64,000 bases of DNA from Harmothoe impar (Eukaryota > Annelida > Polychaeta > Phyllodocida > Polynoidae), in the NCBI GenBank assembly GCA_947462335.1, contig OX381708.1, positions 1,116,001 to 1,180,000 of the forward strand, given 5' to 3'. Shown piece by piece: positions 21,601-29,649 of the stretch. The notes below the pieces were generated by a model. The model had not been told where the DNA came from, ran no database searches, and was given only the letters and a program-made list of their open reading frames with translations. Position 1 is the stretch's first letter. Each line of letters opens with the position of its first letter. The translations under genes and the position numbers were made by a program.

Positions 21601-24461
21601 GTGTGTGACATGACTGTATGCGTACTTACTGCCCCCTCGCAGCCCCCCACTGCCCCCGTCTGCCTCAGGTGGTTAGGGTTAGGGTTTGTGTGTGACATGA
21701 CTGTATGAGTACTTACTGCCCCCTCGCAGCCCCCCGCTGCCCCCGTCTGCCTCTGGTGGTTAGGGTTAGGGTTTGTGTGTGACATGACTGTATGAGTACT
21801 TACTGCCCCCTCGCAGCCCCCCGCTGCCCCCGTCTGCCTCAGGTGGTTAGGGTTAGGGTTTGTGTGTGACATGACTGTATGAGTACTTACTGCCCCCTCG
21901 CAGCCCCCCGCTGCCCCCGTCTGCCTCTGGTGGTTAGGGTTAGGGTTTGTGTGTGACATGACTGTATGCGTACTTACTGCCCCCTCGCAGCCCCCCGCTG
22001 CCCCCGTCTGCCTCTCGTGGTTAGGGTTAGGGTTTGTGTGTGACATGACTGTATGCGTACTTACTGCCCCCTCGCAGCCCCCCGCTGCCCCCGTCTGCCT
22101 CTGGTGGTTAGGGTTAGGGTTTGTGTGTGACATGACTGTATGCGTACTTACTGCCCCCTCGCAGCCCCCCGCTGCCCCCGTCTGCCTCAGGTGGTTAGGG
22201 TTAGGGTTCGTGTGTGACATGACTGTATGAGTACTTACTGCCCCCTCGCAGCCCCCCGCTGCCCCCGCTGCCCCCGTCTGCCTCAGGTGGTTAGGGTTAG
22301 GGTTTGTGTGTGACATGACTGTATGAGTACTTACTGCCCTCTCGCAGCCCCCCGCTGCCCCCGTCTGCCTCAGGTGGTTAGGGTTAGGGTTTGTGTGTGA
22401 CATGACTATATGAGTACTTACTGCCCCCTCGCAGCCCCCCGCTGCCCCCGTCTGCCTCTGGTGGTGGAGGTGGTACATCGCAGTTACCCTCAGCACTGAA
22501 ACACAACAACCAATTAGTTAGAGTACTCTAAAATCTCGCGTAAAGATCTCCAGTGCGGCTTATAGGAAGCTCACACAGTGGGGGTGCGGCTTATAGGAAG
22601 CCCACACAGTGGGGGTGCGGCTTATAGGAAGCTCACACTGTGGGGGTGCGGCTTATAGCAAGCCCACACAGTGGGGGTGCGGCTTATAGCAAGCTCACAC
22701 TGTGGGGGTGCGGCTTATAGCAAGCTCACACTGTGGGGGTGCGGCTTATAGGAAGCTCACATTGAGGGGGTGCGGCTTATACATGAGTTTCTAGACACTA
22801 CAGTACTTAAGTCGCCATAATCAGAACCTCTGTGTGACTTATATGATTTTTTAATGCTAGGGGTGTGGCTGATACATGAGTTTATATGTGAGGTTTTACG
22901 GTAGTGTAAACATGCCCATTTGGTGTCATGGTGTATAAATGCAGCCTTGGTGAGTAACTCGCCAGTGCACGAACACGTAACTCACCAATGCTGCATTGAT
23001 GCATCATGATGATAATTAAAATGAAACATTGAGCCATCATCAATCTATGCACCCCTGAAGGCCACTCAAACAAATCATTTTTTGTGTATTTTATTTTTAT
23101 TTTTTACAATTTTTGATGAAAATGTTACTAGTAGATTATGTGAAAATATAGGCATATTTTGGTATCAAATTAAAGATTACACTGTTGGCGATGCATTGAG
23201 CTAGAAAGAACCTCTTCAAAACTTTCACACATGAATAAATTGGTCAGGGTTAGAAATAGATATGATTCAGATTGGGCTGCATCATTTTGTCGTCAGTGTA
23301 GGGAGTGGGGGATCTCAATCAATATACCATTTTTCATAGTAGCCTACTTACTGGTGGTACCGGTATGAGGCCACAAAAAAAAACTTTTTTTTTCTTTTTT
23401 TGCTACCATAAATAATTTTTGACTTCACTTTTTTGGCTGAAATCATGTGAAAAAAGAGGAATTTCGGCTATCAAATAATAACATTCTTTAAAATACTTTG
23501 GTTTAAAAAAACAACCTGGCGAGCCTTTTTTTCGGGGGGGGGGGGGGACCATGTTACCTGAACATAACTCTCTATTTTAATGCTTAAAGATGTCTTTTCA
23601 CGTATTAAAAGGGGTTAACACTCTACCCCCCCCCCCCCCCCTCCGTACTAATTAGTATCATCATAAATATACATACACATATATGTACATTTATGGTATT
23701 ATCATAAATATACGTACATTTATGGTATTATGAAGGAGGGGAATGGGTGTCATCCGTGTTAGTTTGTAAGACCTAAAATATTTATCGATATGGCTGGTGG
23801 GGGGGGGGGGGGGAGTAATTGAAGGCCCTGAACTGTGCCTGTACATGGGTACCCACAATTTTGACCGTGTCGCCGTGTCGATTTTTAGCACAAGGGCCGT
23901 GTTGCCCGTGTCGATTTTTATTCCATACATAATTTACATGTTAGTCTACATGGTTGTTCCATGTCTGTCGATTTTTTAAAGGGCCGTGTCGCCCGTGTCG
24001 GTTTTTAAAAGGGCCGTGTCGCCGTGTCGCCCATGTCGATTTTTACCCATGTAGAGGCACTGAACTGGGTGAGGTGGTGGAAATTGGGGAAGGGGGCGTG
24101 GCACTATTTTTGGGGTCACCATTTCATGATTTTTGGTGGTCTGCCGGGAGGACATTGTGGCACTGGACAGGGGTGTGTTGTCTTATACAAAGACGCTGAT
24201 TGTTGACAATGTCATCACACATGCTACTCACGCTGTGGCTGTGGCCCTCCTTCTGCGCGAGAACTTCTTAGTCCTGGCTTTGGGTGGAGCTCCGGCAGCT
24301 CCGGGTTGAAATGCGGATGGCGGTGGCGGCCCGTCATAATAACCCTCCTCGTCACTGTCGGAGGCGCTGAGGTTGATGCCGCACTCATACTCCGTCTCTG
24401 ACAGACTCTCCTCGTCACTACAGTCGTATCTGTACACGTGGCTGGAGCCAAAGCTCATCAT
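5457..24461 (-). CDS. vWA / Sec23-type zinc-finger protein, similar to C-terminal half of circularly permutated Ras protein 1 (16 exons, 767 aa)
   Basis: Exons on the minus strand: 24461-24232, 22495-22422, 18175-18065, 17129-16963, 15395-15204, 14447-14235, 13584-13433, 13120-12923, 10925-10734, 10429-10251, 9921-9730, 8303-8180, 7538-7442, 6288-6256, 5789-5724, 5540-5457. All phases agree and the sum is 768 codons including TAG. The start at 24461 has a good context (AAGATGA). Residues 1-138 are acidic, serine-, proline- and arginine-rich and look disordered. C172xxC175 and C198xxC201 form a Sec23-like zinc finger. A vWA domain follows with a complete metal site (D248-x-S250-x-S252, T387, T412-D413). 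Residues 447-634 resemble the Sec23-like beta-sandwich part. The C-terminus is glutamine- then lysine-rich. No G1-G5 GTPase motifs are present, so the permuted Ras domain of the namesake is missing. Function unknown; a trafficking or scaffold role is inference. Confidence 0.88.
5806..6030. repeat. 24-bp tandem array beside an acceptor (intron 14)
   Basis: About nine copies of GATGGCCGTTACGATAACAACAAA lie immediately upstream (in transcript sense) of the acceptor of exon 15. The unit does not clearly copy the exon, unlike most arrays in this gene. Long open frames on both strands here come from the unit being a multiple of three. Confidence 0.9.
6619..6844. repeat. TACCGTAAA-family MITE, well preserved copy
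   Basis: Starts TACCGTAAATTCTCGCGTAG and ends as the inverse, CGCGAGAATTTACGGTA. Several internal GCGGCTTATACGCGAG words. This copy lies in intron 13 of the vWA gene. Confidence 0.85.
7050..7441. repeat. donor-spanning tandem array, intron 13
   Basis: About four irregular units of 75-125 bases (GGTGCATGGTTCTAT, GCCTGTTTAGTTACATGG, TAACATGTTATTTACCT) directly follow the donor of exon 13. The unit at 7210-7265 also copies the glutamine-codon exon end next to its own GTAAAT donor. Confidence 0.75.
7753..8170. repeat. TGTGTGCATTATG array bounded by two copies of an exon end (intron 12)
   Basis: A degenerate 8-15 bp GTGTGTGCRTTATGT array. On its right lies the true end and donor of exon 12 (8180). 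On its left, at 7753-7780, lies a second copy of the exon end (minus strand CAACATCATGGTCAAG) followed by its own GTTAGT. Use of the distant donor would break the reading frame in the next exon. Confidence 0.8.
8304..8432. repeat. acceptor-spanning triplication, intron 11
   Basis: Two further copies, about 63 bp each, of (CAA)n, the TAG acceptor and the first some 40 coding bases of exon 12 lie upstream of the true exon. Only the copy nearest the exon runs into the full coding sequence. Confidence 0.85.
8550..8711. repeat. near-perfect hairpin MITE, intron 11
   Basis: Arms of about 46 bases beginning ATGTTTTGGAAATTTTTG and containing TTGCCCTAAAGAGGGTTTAG recur in inverse orientation, with about 65 bases between. 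The arm identity suggests a recent insertion. Confidence 0.85.
8740..9700. other. intron 11 remainder
   Basis: No exon found. Contains a poly-G tract near 9489-9504 and unclassified CCAATCAG-containing, repeat-like sequence at 9170-9350. Open stretches on the minus strand show no recognisable domain. Confidence 0.5.
10926..11280. repeat. acceptor-spanning 84-bp array, intron 8
   Basis: About four copies of a unit with (minus strand) GTTTGTGTGTGCAG/GGTGTCGGTGTCGG and the following exon bases up to CGTATGGAG. Every copy holds a polypyrimidine/GT-rich tract, an AG and the start of exon 9. Two copies have lost one GTCGGT hexamer. Confidence 0.9.
11335..12922. repeat. donor-spanning 76-bp array, about 20 copies, intron 8
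   Basis: Unit of about 70-76 bp: (minus strand) GTAACTAAGGG/GTGAGTCACATATC, then a CATACGTCAGCC and TTGTATTTACACCCAC portion. Each unit repeats the last 11 coding bases of exon 8 together with its GTGAGT donor. Variants (GTGACTTACC, GGCTTATG versus GGCTGACG, with or without an extra GT) are interspersed, as expected from unequal exchange. Confidence 0.92.
13121..13432. other. intron 7, no array
   Basis: A plain 312-base intron with no tandem repeat at either junction. Introns 9 (10430-10733) and 10 (9922-10250) are likewise free of arrays. Confidence 0.7.
13990..14234. repeat. donor-spanning 74-bp array, intron 6
   Basis: Three extra copies of the last 35-40 coding bases of exon 6 (reading [15 protein letters not shown]) with the GTAAGC donor and a C/G-rich spacer. 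The copies differ in the base encoding R/N. Four donors are therefore available within 245 bases. Confidence 0.9.
14448..14640. repeat. acceptor-abutting 43-bp array, intron 5
   Basis: Four to five copies of CACCTGGTGGTGGATAAACA plus TACCTGTAACATACA. On the minus strand each contains TTTATCCACCACCAG/GTG, the acceptor of exon 6 and its first codon. Confidence 0.85.
14758..15077. mobile_element. Harbinger-like MITE with G-tracts (intron 5)
   Basis: 320-bp element with terminal inverted repeats GRGAGTGCTCATTTTT and AACAACAGGGGGGG, flanked by a 3-bp TAA duplication (14755-14757 and 15078-15080). The interior has five poly-G tracts followed by WAAAAAATT and a CG-rich core (GCGCGAACGCGCGCG). A 3-bp TWA duplication and GG-starting ends fit PIF/Harbinger. 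Confidence 0.75.
15396..15625. repeat. acceptor-spanning array carrying zinc-finger exon copies, intron 4
   Basis: Two complete extra copies (about 15437-15490 and 15529-15583) and a partial one of the start of exon 5: TGCAG acceptor, then codons for [16 protein letters not shown], separated by (CAACAACAA) spacers. The minus-strand frame stays open through the copies and into the true exon. Confidence 0.9.
15850..16962. repeat. donor-spanning array, eight extra copies, intron 4
   Basis: Units of about 97-168 bases contain (minus strand) ACACCTCAGTAAACTCAC, CACAGGCTGACGACAAG/GTAACTATGG, copying the last 40-50 coding bases of exon 4 with its donor. Copies start near 15892, 16060, 16203, 16345, 16486, 16621, 16764 and 16861; the true exon end is 16963. 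Confidence 0.92.
17130..18064. other. intron 3
   Basis: No exon seen. Apart from the foldback element at 17925-18055 and an A-tract at 17340, the sequence shows no structure that I can assign. Confidence 0.6.
17925..18055. repeat. foldback element beside the exon 3 donor
   Basis: Arms AGATACACTACACCTGGCCA ... CCATATACCCACTGCCC and the inverse GGGCAGTGGGTATATGG ... CCAGGTGTAGTCTATCT. The same arm, with CCACAGGGTCAAGACGAGGT, occurs three times inside the 9.9-kb element (near 30060, 30440 and 30815). Confidence 0.8.
18220..20930. repeat. 27-bp G-rich minisatellite, about 85 copies, intron 2
   Basis: Unit GGGGACAGAGTGGGGGGYAG plus GCTGAGT, with A/G, C/T and one-base length variants. Interrupted by the hAT-type element at 18781-19209. 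Runs of four to six G in one strand favour G-quadruplexes. The array generates long proline-rich open frames that are not genes. Confidence 0.95.
18781..19209. mobile_element. hAT-type MITE inserted in the G-rich minisatellite
   Basis: 429 bp, termini TAGGGATGTCATTGGTATC and its inverse, flanked by a perfect 8-bp duplication GCTTTAAC (18773-18780 and 19210-19217). The 8-bp duplication and TAGGG-type ends are diagnostic of hAT elements. No transposase; AT-rich interior. Confidence 0.88.
20931..21425. other. intron 2 spacer between two arrays
   Basis: Unique-looking AT-rich sequence. I see no exon or element here. Confidence 0.5.
21426..22421. repeat. donor-spanning 87-bp array with (TTAGGG)2 words, intron 2
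   Basis: About 12 units. Each copies the last 39 coding bases of exon 2 (minus strand ending GAGGGGGCA) with its GTAAGTAC donor, then CATGTCACACACAAACCC and a CCCTAACCCTAACC stretch. The unit length is a multiple of three, so a 384-residue open frame runs through, but this is repeat-driven. Confidence 0.93.
22528..22903. repeat. TACCGTAAA-family MITE with an internal satellite
   Basis: Ends AAAATCTCGCGTAAAG and GAGGTTTTACGGTAG. The GTGCGGCTTATAGGAAGC motif followed by TCACACAGTGGGG has been amplified into about seven 31-bp units. Lies in intron 1 of the vWA gene. Confidence 0.8.
22904..23850. other. intron 1, middle part
   Basis: Contains an ATGATGCA/TGCATCAT palindromic repeat at 22917-23000 and homopolymer runs (A/T near 23380, G near 23535, C near 23625, G near 23800). 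No exon seen. Confidence 0.5.
23860..24055. repeat. dispersed GTGTCGATTTTTA repeat cluster
   Basis: Five or so degenerate copies of a 35-45 bp unit (GGGCCGTGTCGCCCGTGTCG then TTTTTA). Related clusters occur at 26730-27110, 30985-31120, 36005-36150, 37315-37465 and, inverted, 41130-41290. Confidence 0.65.
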
Positions 24462-24860
24462 CTTGGCGGTTTGCTGGTGTGTCCGTCTCCAGTTGTCATC
24501 CAAGAAGTAATCAGAACGCCGTCAGAACGTCTGGCTTCAGACCTAGCTTTGGTTCCTGCTCCTTGCACAACAAGACGCCAATGTTTTGTTTTGGGGTTTT
24601 CCCAAACATCAGGAAGAAAGTAGTTCCACGTGTAACAGGAAACTGTTGTGATATAACTGCATCAAAAACGTAGTTCAGAGTGGAGTGAAGATTACTTTAT
24701 ATCATAGGAGACATTGTTGGACGATTTGATATACAGTATCTAGGCTTGCCAATATTGCTATATTATTTTCCTAGGTCACTTGGCGTAGTGATCGACCCAG
24801 TTACTCACTGCTATTAATAGTGCGTGACGTCATGACGTCATGTCAACAACAACACGGCCA
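24462..24860 (-). promoter_or_regulatory. 5' region of the vWA gene with two abutting cAMP-response elements
   Basis: TGACGTCATGACGTCA at 24825-24840 is two perfect palindromic CREs back to back, 365 bases upstream of the chosen start codon. No TATA box is evident. The CRE/ATF interpretation is established motif knowledge; promoter identity is inferred from position. Confidence 0.55.
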
Positions 24861-25068
24861 CGTGGCCACGCTGTCAGTTTGGGAAACTCGAAGATTTTGG
24901 AGACTTTGGTGCGGCCAATGAGTCCCTGGTGCGGCAAGCTGATGGATGAGGTAGCTCTGTGGCGAAGGGTAGTTTACCGTCTTAGTCGTATGTACGGTTA
25001 ATGGGGGAGGAGGCAGCTGGCGAGGGTTAGCCACTCCCGTAGGCCTACCCCTACTATTAGGGAGGGTT

Positions 25069-25430
25069 AGTAGTATTGTATGTATCGGAACGGGACTATA
25101 GTTAACTACTGTTTATTACTCAATCGACCTGCAGCCAATCAGAGGCCTCCATTTGGTCACGTGACCCCCTCATTTGCATAATTACGTAATAGGCCACGCC
25201 CCCTCATTTGCATAATTACGTAATAGGCCACGCCCCCTTGATCACCAGCCAATCAGGGGCCGCCATTTGGTCACGTGACCCCCTCATTTGCATAATAGGC
25301 CACGCCCCCTTGATCACGTGACCCCCTCATTTGCATAGTAGACTACGCCCCTTTGATCACCAGCCAATCAGAGGCTTCCATTTGGTCACGTGACTCCCTC
25401 ATTTGCATAATAATGGATCACGTGACTCCC
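25069..25430. repeat. left terminal inverted repeat, made of promoter-like modules
   Basis: A 70-75 bp module recurs: AGCCAATCAG, CCATTTGGTCACGTGACC, CTCATTTGCATAAT, TTACGTAA, GGCCACGCCCCCTTGATCAC. These are consensus-like sites for NF-Y (CCAAT), E-box factors (CACGTG), POU factors (ATTTGCAT), PAR-bZIP (TTACGTAA) and KLF/Sp (CACGCCCC). Confidence 0.85.
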
Positions 25431-26460
25431 TCAATTGCATAATAGGACCACACCCCCTTGGTCACGTGACCGGAAGCGCTCTTTATTTGGAAAATAGGCC
25501 ACACCCCCTTGGTCACGTGACCTGACCCCCTCCCTCATTTGCATAATATAGACAATAGACAGACCACGCCCCCTTTTTGGTCACATGACTTGGACTAGCT
25601 AATGGGAGGCTTCTATAAGGGGGGGGAGGGGAGGGGGGGAGGGGGGCACTTTAAGATGCATGGGGAGGGGAGGGGGGGGAGGGGGGCACTATTTATGGGG
25701 TGGGCGGGCACTTGGGGGGGAGGGGGGGCCTTTGGGGTCTGCTCGGGAGAAAAAAAAATTATCTGATCTCTAGGGATTCGCTTCCTCTCTACCCCCCTTT
25801 AGGGGGGTAGGGAGGAGGCATAATTACGTAATAGGCCACGCCCCCTCATTTGCATAATTACGTAATAGGCCACGCCCCCTTGATCACCAGCCAATCAGGG
25901 GCCGCCATTTGGTCACGTGACCCCCTCATTTGCATAATAGGCCACGCCCCCTTGATCACGTGACCCCCTCATTTGCATAGTAGACTACGCCCCTTTGATC
26001 ACCAGCCAATCAGAGGCTTCCATTTGGTCACGTGACTCCCTCATTTGCATAATAATGGATCACGTGACTCCCTCAATTGCATAATAGGACCACACCCCCT
26101 TGGTCACGTGACCGGAAGCGCTCTTTATTTGGAAAATAGGCCACACCCCCTTGGTCACGTGACCTGACCCCCTCCCTCATTTGCATAATATAGACAATAG
26201 ACAGACCACGCCCCCTTTTTGGTCACATGACTTGGACTAGCTAATGGGAGGCTTCTATAAGGGGGGGGAGGGGAGGGGGGGAGGGGGGCACTTTAAGATG
26301 CATGGGGAGGGGAGGGGGGGAGGGGGGCACTATTTATGGGGTGGGCGGGCACTTGGGGGGGAGGGGGGGCCTTTGGGGTCTGCTCGGGAGAAAAAAAAAT
26401 TATCTGATCTCTAGGGATTCGCTTCCTCTCTACCCCCCTTTAGGGGGGTAGGGAGGAGGC
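25176..26460. repeat. 641-bp direct duplication at the left end of the element
   Basis: 25176-25817 and 25818-26460 are almost identical, the only difference I saw being one G in a poly-G run. Each copy starts in the modules of the left terminal repeat, passes a CTCTTTATTTGG stretch and poly-G/A tracts, and ends in a hairpin (CCTCTCTACCCCCC / GGGGGGTAGGGAGG). The right end of the element has no second copy. Confidence 0.93.
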
Positions 26461-26467
26461 GAGTCGG

Positions 26468-26653
26468 AGGTGACTGTAGAGGAGTTTTTCGGTGACTTGA
26501 TGACTTTCAAACGACCGTGCTGATAGTTGATAAATTTGACTTTTTGACTTATATTTCTTGCGACTTTGCGAAAGCGACTTTGCGGCTCGTAGCCCCTTAA
26601 ATAAAGAGGTGACTTTGTAACCTCAGGGGGGAGATCCTTCTACACCACCACAG
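26468..26653. repeat. short MITE with GGTG-TAGAGGAG ends inside the element
   Basis: Begins GGTGACTGTAGAGGAGTTTT and ends with an imperfect inverse (...CTTCTACACCACC). Interior words GCGACTTTGCG and GGTGACTT match the copy outside the element at 38577-38763. Confidence 0.6.
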
Positions 26654-26729
26654 AAAAAGATCTCGGTTGATTGACTGAACGCGGCGGGTATGAGTCATCA
26701 TGGGGCCCTTGACGGGTGGGTCCTCCCCA

Positions 26730-27110
26730 TGCAGCCGTATGTCGAATTTAAGAAATGCCCGTGTCACACGTCACTAAGGGAGAAAACGTTTTTTGAAAAT
26801 ATTTAGAACCCGAATTTGAGCATTCTGGTACATTTTTAAGGACCCAGACACCGCAAAGCCGGGTACCATCCAAGAAAAAAAAAAAAAAAAAAATTGGCGA
26901 AATGCTTAGGTTTGAAATGGTACTTTTTCTGATGCACTCTTCGAACATTTTTTTTTCCTCATGTCACTATGGTCCATGTCACATGTCGGACTCAAGAAAT
27001 GCCCCATGGCCTATGTCACTTAGATGTCCGTGTCCGTGTCGTCGTATCGATTTTTAAGAAAATGACCATGTCACCATATCGAATTTAGGGGTCTAGTGAC
27101 ATCAGCATGT
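26730..27110. repeat. GTGTCGATTTTTAAG repeat cluster inside the element
   Basis: Copies such as GTATGTCGAATTTAAGAAAT, GTCGTATCGATTTTTAAG and ACCATATCGAATTTAG, each followed by a variant of ATGNCCNTGTCAC. A poly-A tract lies near 26875. Confidence 0.6.
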
Positions 27111-27253
27111 CCGGCTATCCTCCACAAATTTAGCTCTAGAATGTTTACTTTTTTTTGGGCCGATTTTTCATCATTTTAAAAAAACAATAGGCTGTTGAAA
27201 TGTTTGCTGTTGTAAATAGAAACAAAAACAAAACAAAGCGCATGGTAAGATTA

Positions 27254-27320
27254 TGTCACATTGCAGTCGCGGGTCCGCTCGTGGCTTATCCAGCCTCTTC
27301 GTGGATCCGCGACTGTCAAT
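27254..27320. repeat. inverted repeat CACATTG.CAGTCGCGG
   Basis: CACATTGCAGTCGCGGGTCC pairs with GGATCCGCGACTGTCAATGTG around a 25-base loop. Confidence 0.7.
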
Positions 27321-28215
27321 GTGATCATATACTAATCACCCGGCGTTTACGGTATTATATACTAAGGTATGAGACGGGTCCTACAGAAAAGGTGTCTAAA
27401 AAGCGCTGCGACCTGATTGAAATGACGTCAGCGGCGTCTGCTCGTCAGTGCCCGGCTGTAGCCCGTAGGACATGTCATTCTGCTTTTCTGGATGTTTTGA
27501 AATATTTTGATTTAACTGATAATACCTGATAACAAGCCTCTGAAGCAGTTTTTGATCGAGTACGTCTTCTCTACGTTTCCATCGATTAGCTGCTTCAGCA
27601 AAAAAAATCGTGCGCGCGGTCTAGTCTAGATGACGGAGTCGCTAAAGCTCTGTTTAGAGAGTGGAACTTGACCTTGACTATAGACTCAGTACTAACTGAA
27701 CGCCCCGCTATGTCACTCCTCACGTGGGTATATGTACAAGCTCGGGTTCTTCACTTTACGGCTTGACTAAAACTGAGACGCGTCCATGATAAACTCTAGC
27801 CTTTTTTTCCTTTTCTAGGATCGAGAGAGAGATTTTAAATGGGGCGGTTATCTAAATAACGTGGAACTAAAATCAGGCTGCGGCAGATAGTATCTCTGCG
27901 CACCTCAAGACTCAACGTAACTTTCACTCTCCAGCAGAAGTTTAGTTGTCACTAATGATGGGCGGCGACCGTCGTGCACCGGCGGATATTGGAGAGTGTT
28001 GGAGAGCTGAACCTTACAGACATATAAATCAATCGCTCTGGTGGAAATATCTCGCCATAGATTGGAACCAAATACTTATCTAATGGAATCGTTATCAGTT
28101 TTCAGTTTTCTTGCCGTACAAAATTTATTTCCAACTGTTCACGTGGTGATAGCTGAAGGTCGCTCGTCGTAGGTACGTGTGACCGGAACACCCTTTTTGG
28201 TTTTGGCGCGGGTTG

Positions 28216-28443
28216 ACATCAGATTTGTACCGTACTGTCGCGATTAAGGGCTCTGAGGGAGCGCTTTTCAATTCGGTGAAGTTCTTACTCAGGAGCTATA
28301 TACAAGCCAGGCGCTGGCGCTTATTCAAAGTCGCGATTTTAGTGCTTGAGAAAAAACATTTGGAGGCTCTTATACTCCGGCGCTTATACAAGACCGGCGC
28401 GCTTTCAACACTAGTTGCTATATCGCGACCGTACGGTATGACT
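28216..28443. repeat. TACCGTA-type MITE relative inside the element
   Basis: Ends TACCGTACTGTCGCGAT and the inverse ATCGCGACCGTACGGTA, with internal CGGCGCTTATACAAG words as in the TACCGTAAA family. An open frame across it is therefore transposon DNA, not a gene. Confidence 0.7.
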
Positions 28444-28578
28444 TCGGTGTCACAAGGTCCCAAACTCCAAATAAGGAAGTGAAACGACGTTGCCTGTCTA
28501 CCTCGTGCGTGTCATAGCGTCGTCGAAAATAGTGTGACGTCAGCATCTCTCAGGCGGCTAGGAAGTCAGTTTGACAAA

Positions 28579-28932
28579 ATGGCTCACCGAGTTAACTTCG
28601 CGGCCTTTTCTCGATCTATGATCGATGCGGCCGTGGAGAAGGAATTTGTAGCCGCGCTACAGAGAGAGGAGGCGGAGAGACAGAACTTCGTGGCCGTTTC
28701 TCGATCTATGATCGATGCGGCCGTGGAGAAGGAGTTCGTAGCCGCGCTACAGAGAGAGGAGAGACAGCGGACTGCTGCTGAAGCAGAGGGTGTGGTGGAT
28801 GAGCTGATCGCGAACGTCACTGATCAACTCATCCGCCAGTGCGTGGAACGAGTCAAGCAGCAAGTCTGCATGGAGGAAAGTCTACCGCCCGCCGTGCTGG
28901 GGGAGCTGCTGCAGGACTACCACGCGTTATGA
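28579..28932 (+). CDS. hypothetical 117-residue protein with tandem 30-residue duplication (element-borne)
   Basis: The ATG at 28579 has a strong context (AAAATGG). The product begins MAHRVNFAAFSRSMIDAA; a charged helical block NFxAxSRSMIDAAVEKEFVA (continuing LQREE) occurs twice in tandem from a 90-bp DNA duplication. A C-terminal segment follows with VVDELIANVTDQLI and a conserved-looking LPPAVLGELLQDYHAL end. No signal peptide or membrane segment. Codon use is G/C-rich and differs from the AT-rich surroundings. I do not recognise the family; the alpha-helical, heptad-like pattern suggests a coiled coil. It could be a captured cellular fragment or an element gene. Neighbours are a MITE upstream and microsatellites downstream. 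Confidence 0.55.
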   Translation: MAHRVNFAAFSRSMIDAAVEKEFVAALQREEAERQNFVAVSRSMIDAAVEKEFVAALQREERQRTAAEAEGVVDELIANVTDQLIRQCVERVKQQVCMEESLPPAVLGELLQDYHAL

Positions 28933-29159
28933 CCACGCCCTCCGCTTCAGCAGCAAGGTCCCTGCGACCCTCTCTACCAAACGGTCCTTTTAAGGACCAA
29001 CCACTTATCACAAAAGTTGAAAATCAATCTCAATATAATATACGCATCAGAAAAACCCCTAATAGGCTCTACACTGAAACCCTGTTGAGTAGGTAGATCG
29101 GGTTTTTTTTTAGGAAGGGCAATCAGGTCATCGTGTGGAGGTCATCAGGTGTCCTGTGT

Positions 29160-29306
<147 letters not shown>

Positions 29307-29649
29307 ATTTTATACAAATACAATTATTCATTCCTTTCAGCAAGAAAATTAGCTCAATGTAATCATATGATTTTAACTGCCCTACTTATCAGGGCCTTGA
29401 CGACATCTGACCGCCCCCCTTTTCAGGATCTAAATGGAAATTCACCGCCACCGCTTTTCAGAGTCGTGCTGCAGTGGTTATCCAATACATGGCGGAGTGC
29501 CATTACCTAATTCTTTTGTATGTGAAAAAAAAACAGCACTGATAAGGGGTTTAATTAGACAGATATTGGTTCTACACTATCAAAAAATAACCCCTCAGCG
29601 CTTTAATGCTAAAGGTAGCATAGTGCTTTAATGCGCTACGCCCTTTGTC

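Noticed and set aside
21426..22421. Interstitial telomere
   Set aside because: Only two TTAGGG words per unit, embedded in an exon-derived repeat, not a telomeric tract.
21342..22496. 384-residue open frame on the minus strand
   Set aside because: It is the 87-bp splice-donor array read through; the period is a multiple of three and only the last 74 bases are a real exon, in another context.
28213..28482. 89-residue frame inside the large element
   Set aside because: Coincides with an inverted-repeat MITE (TACCGTA ends), so it is not a gene of the element.
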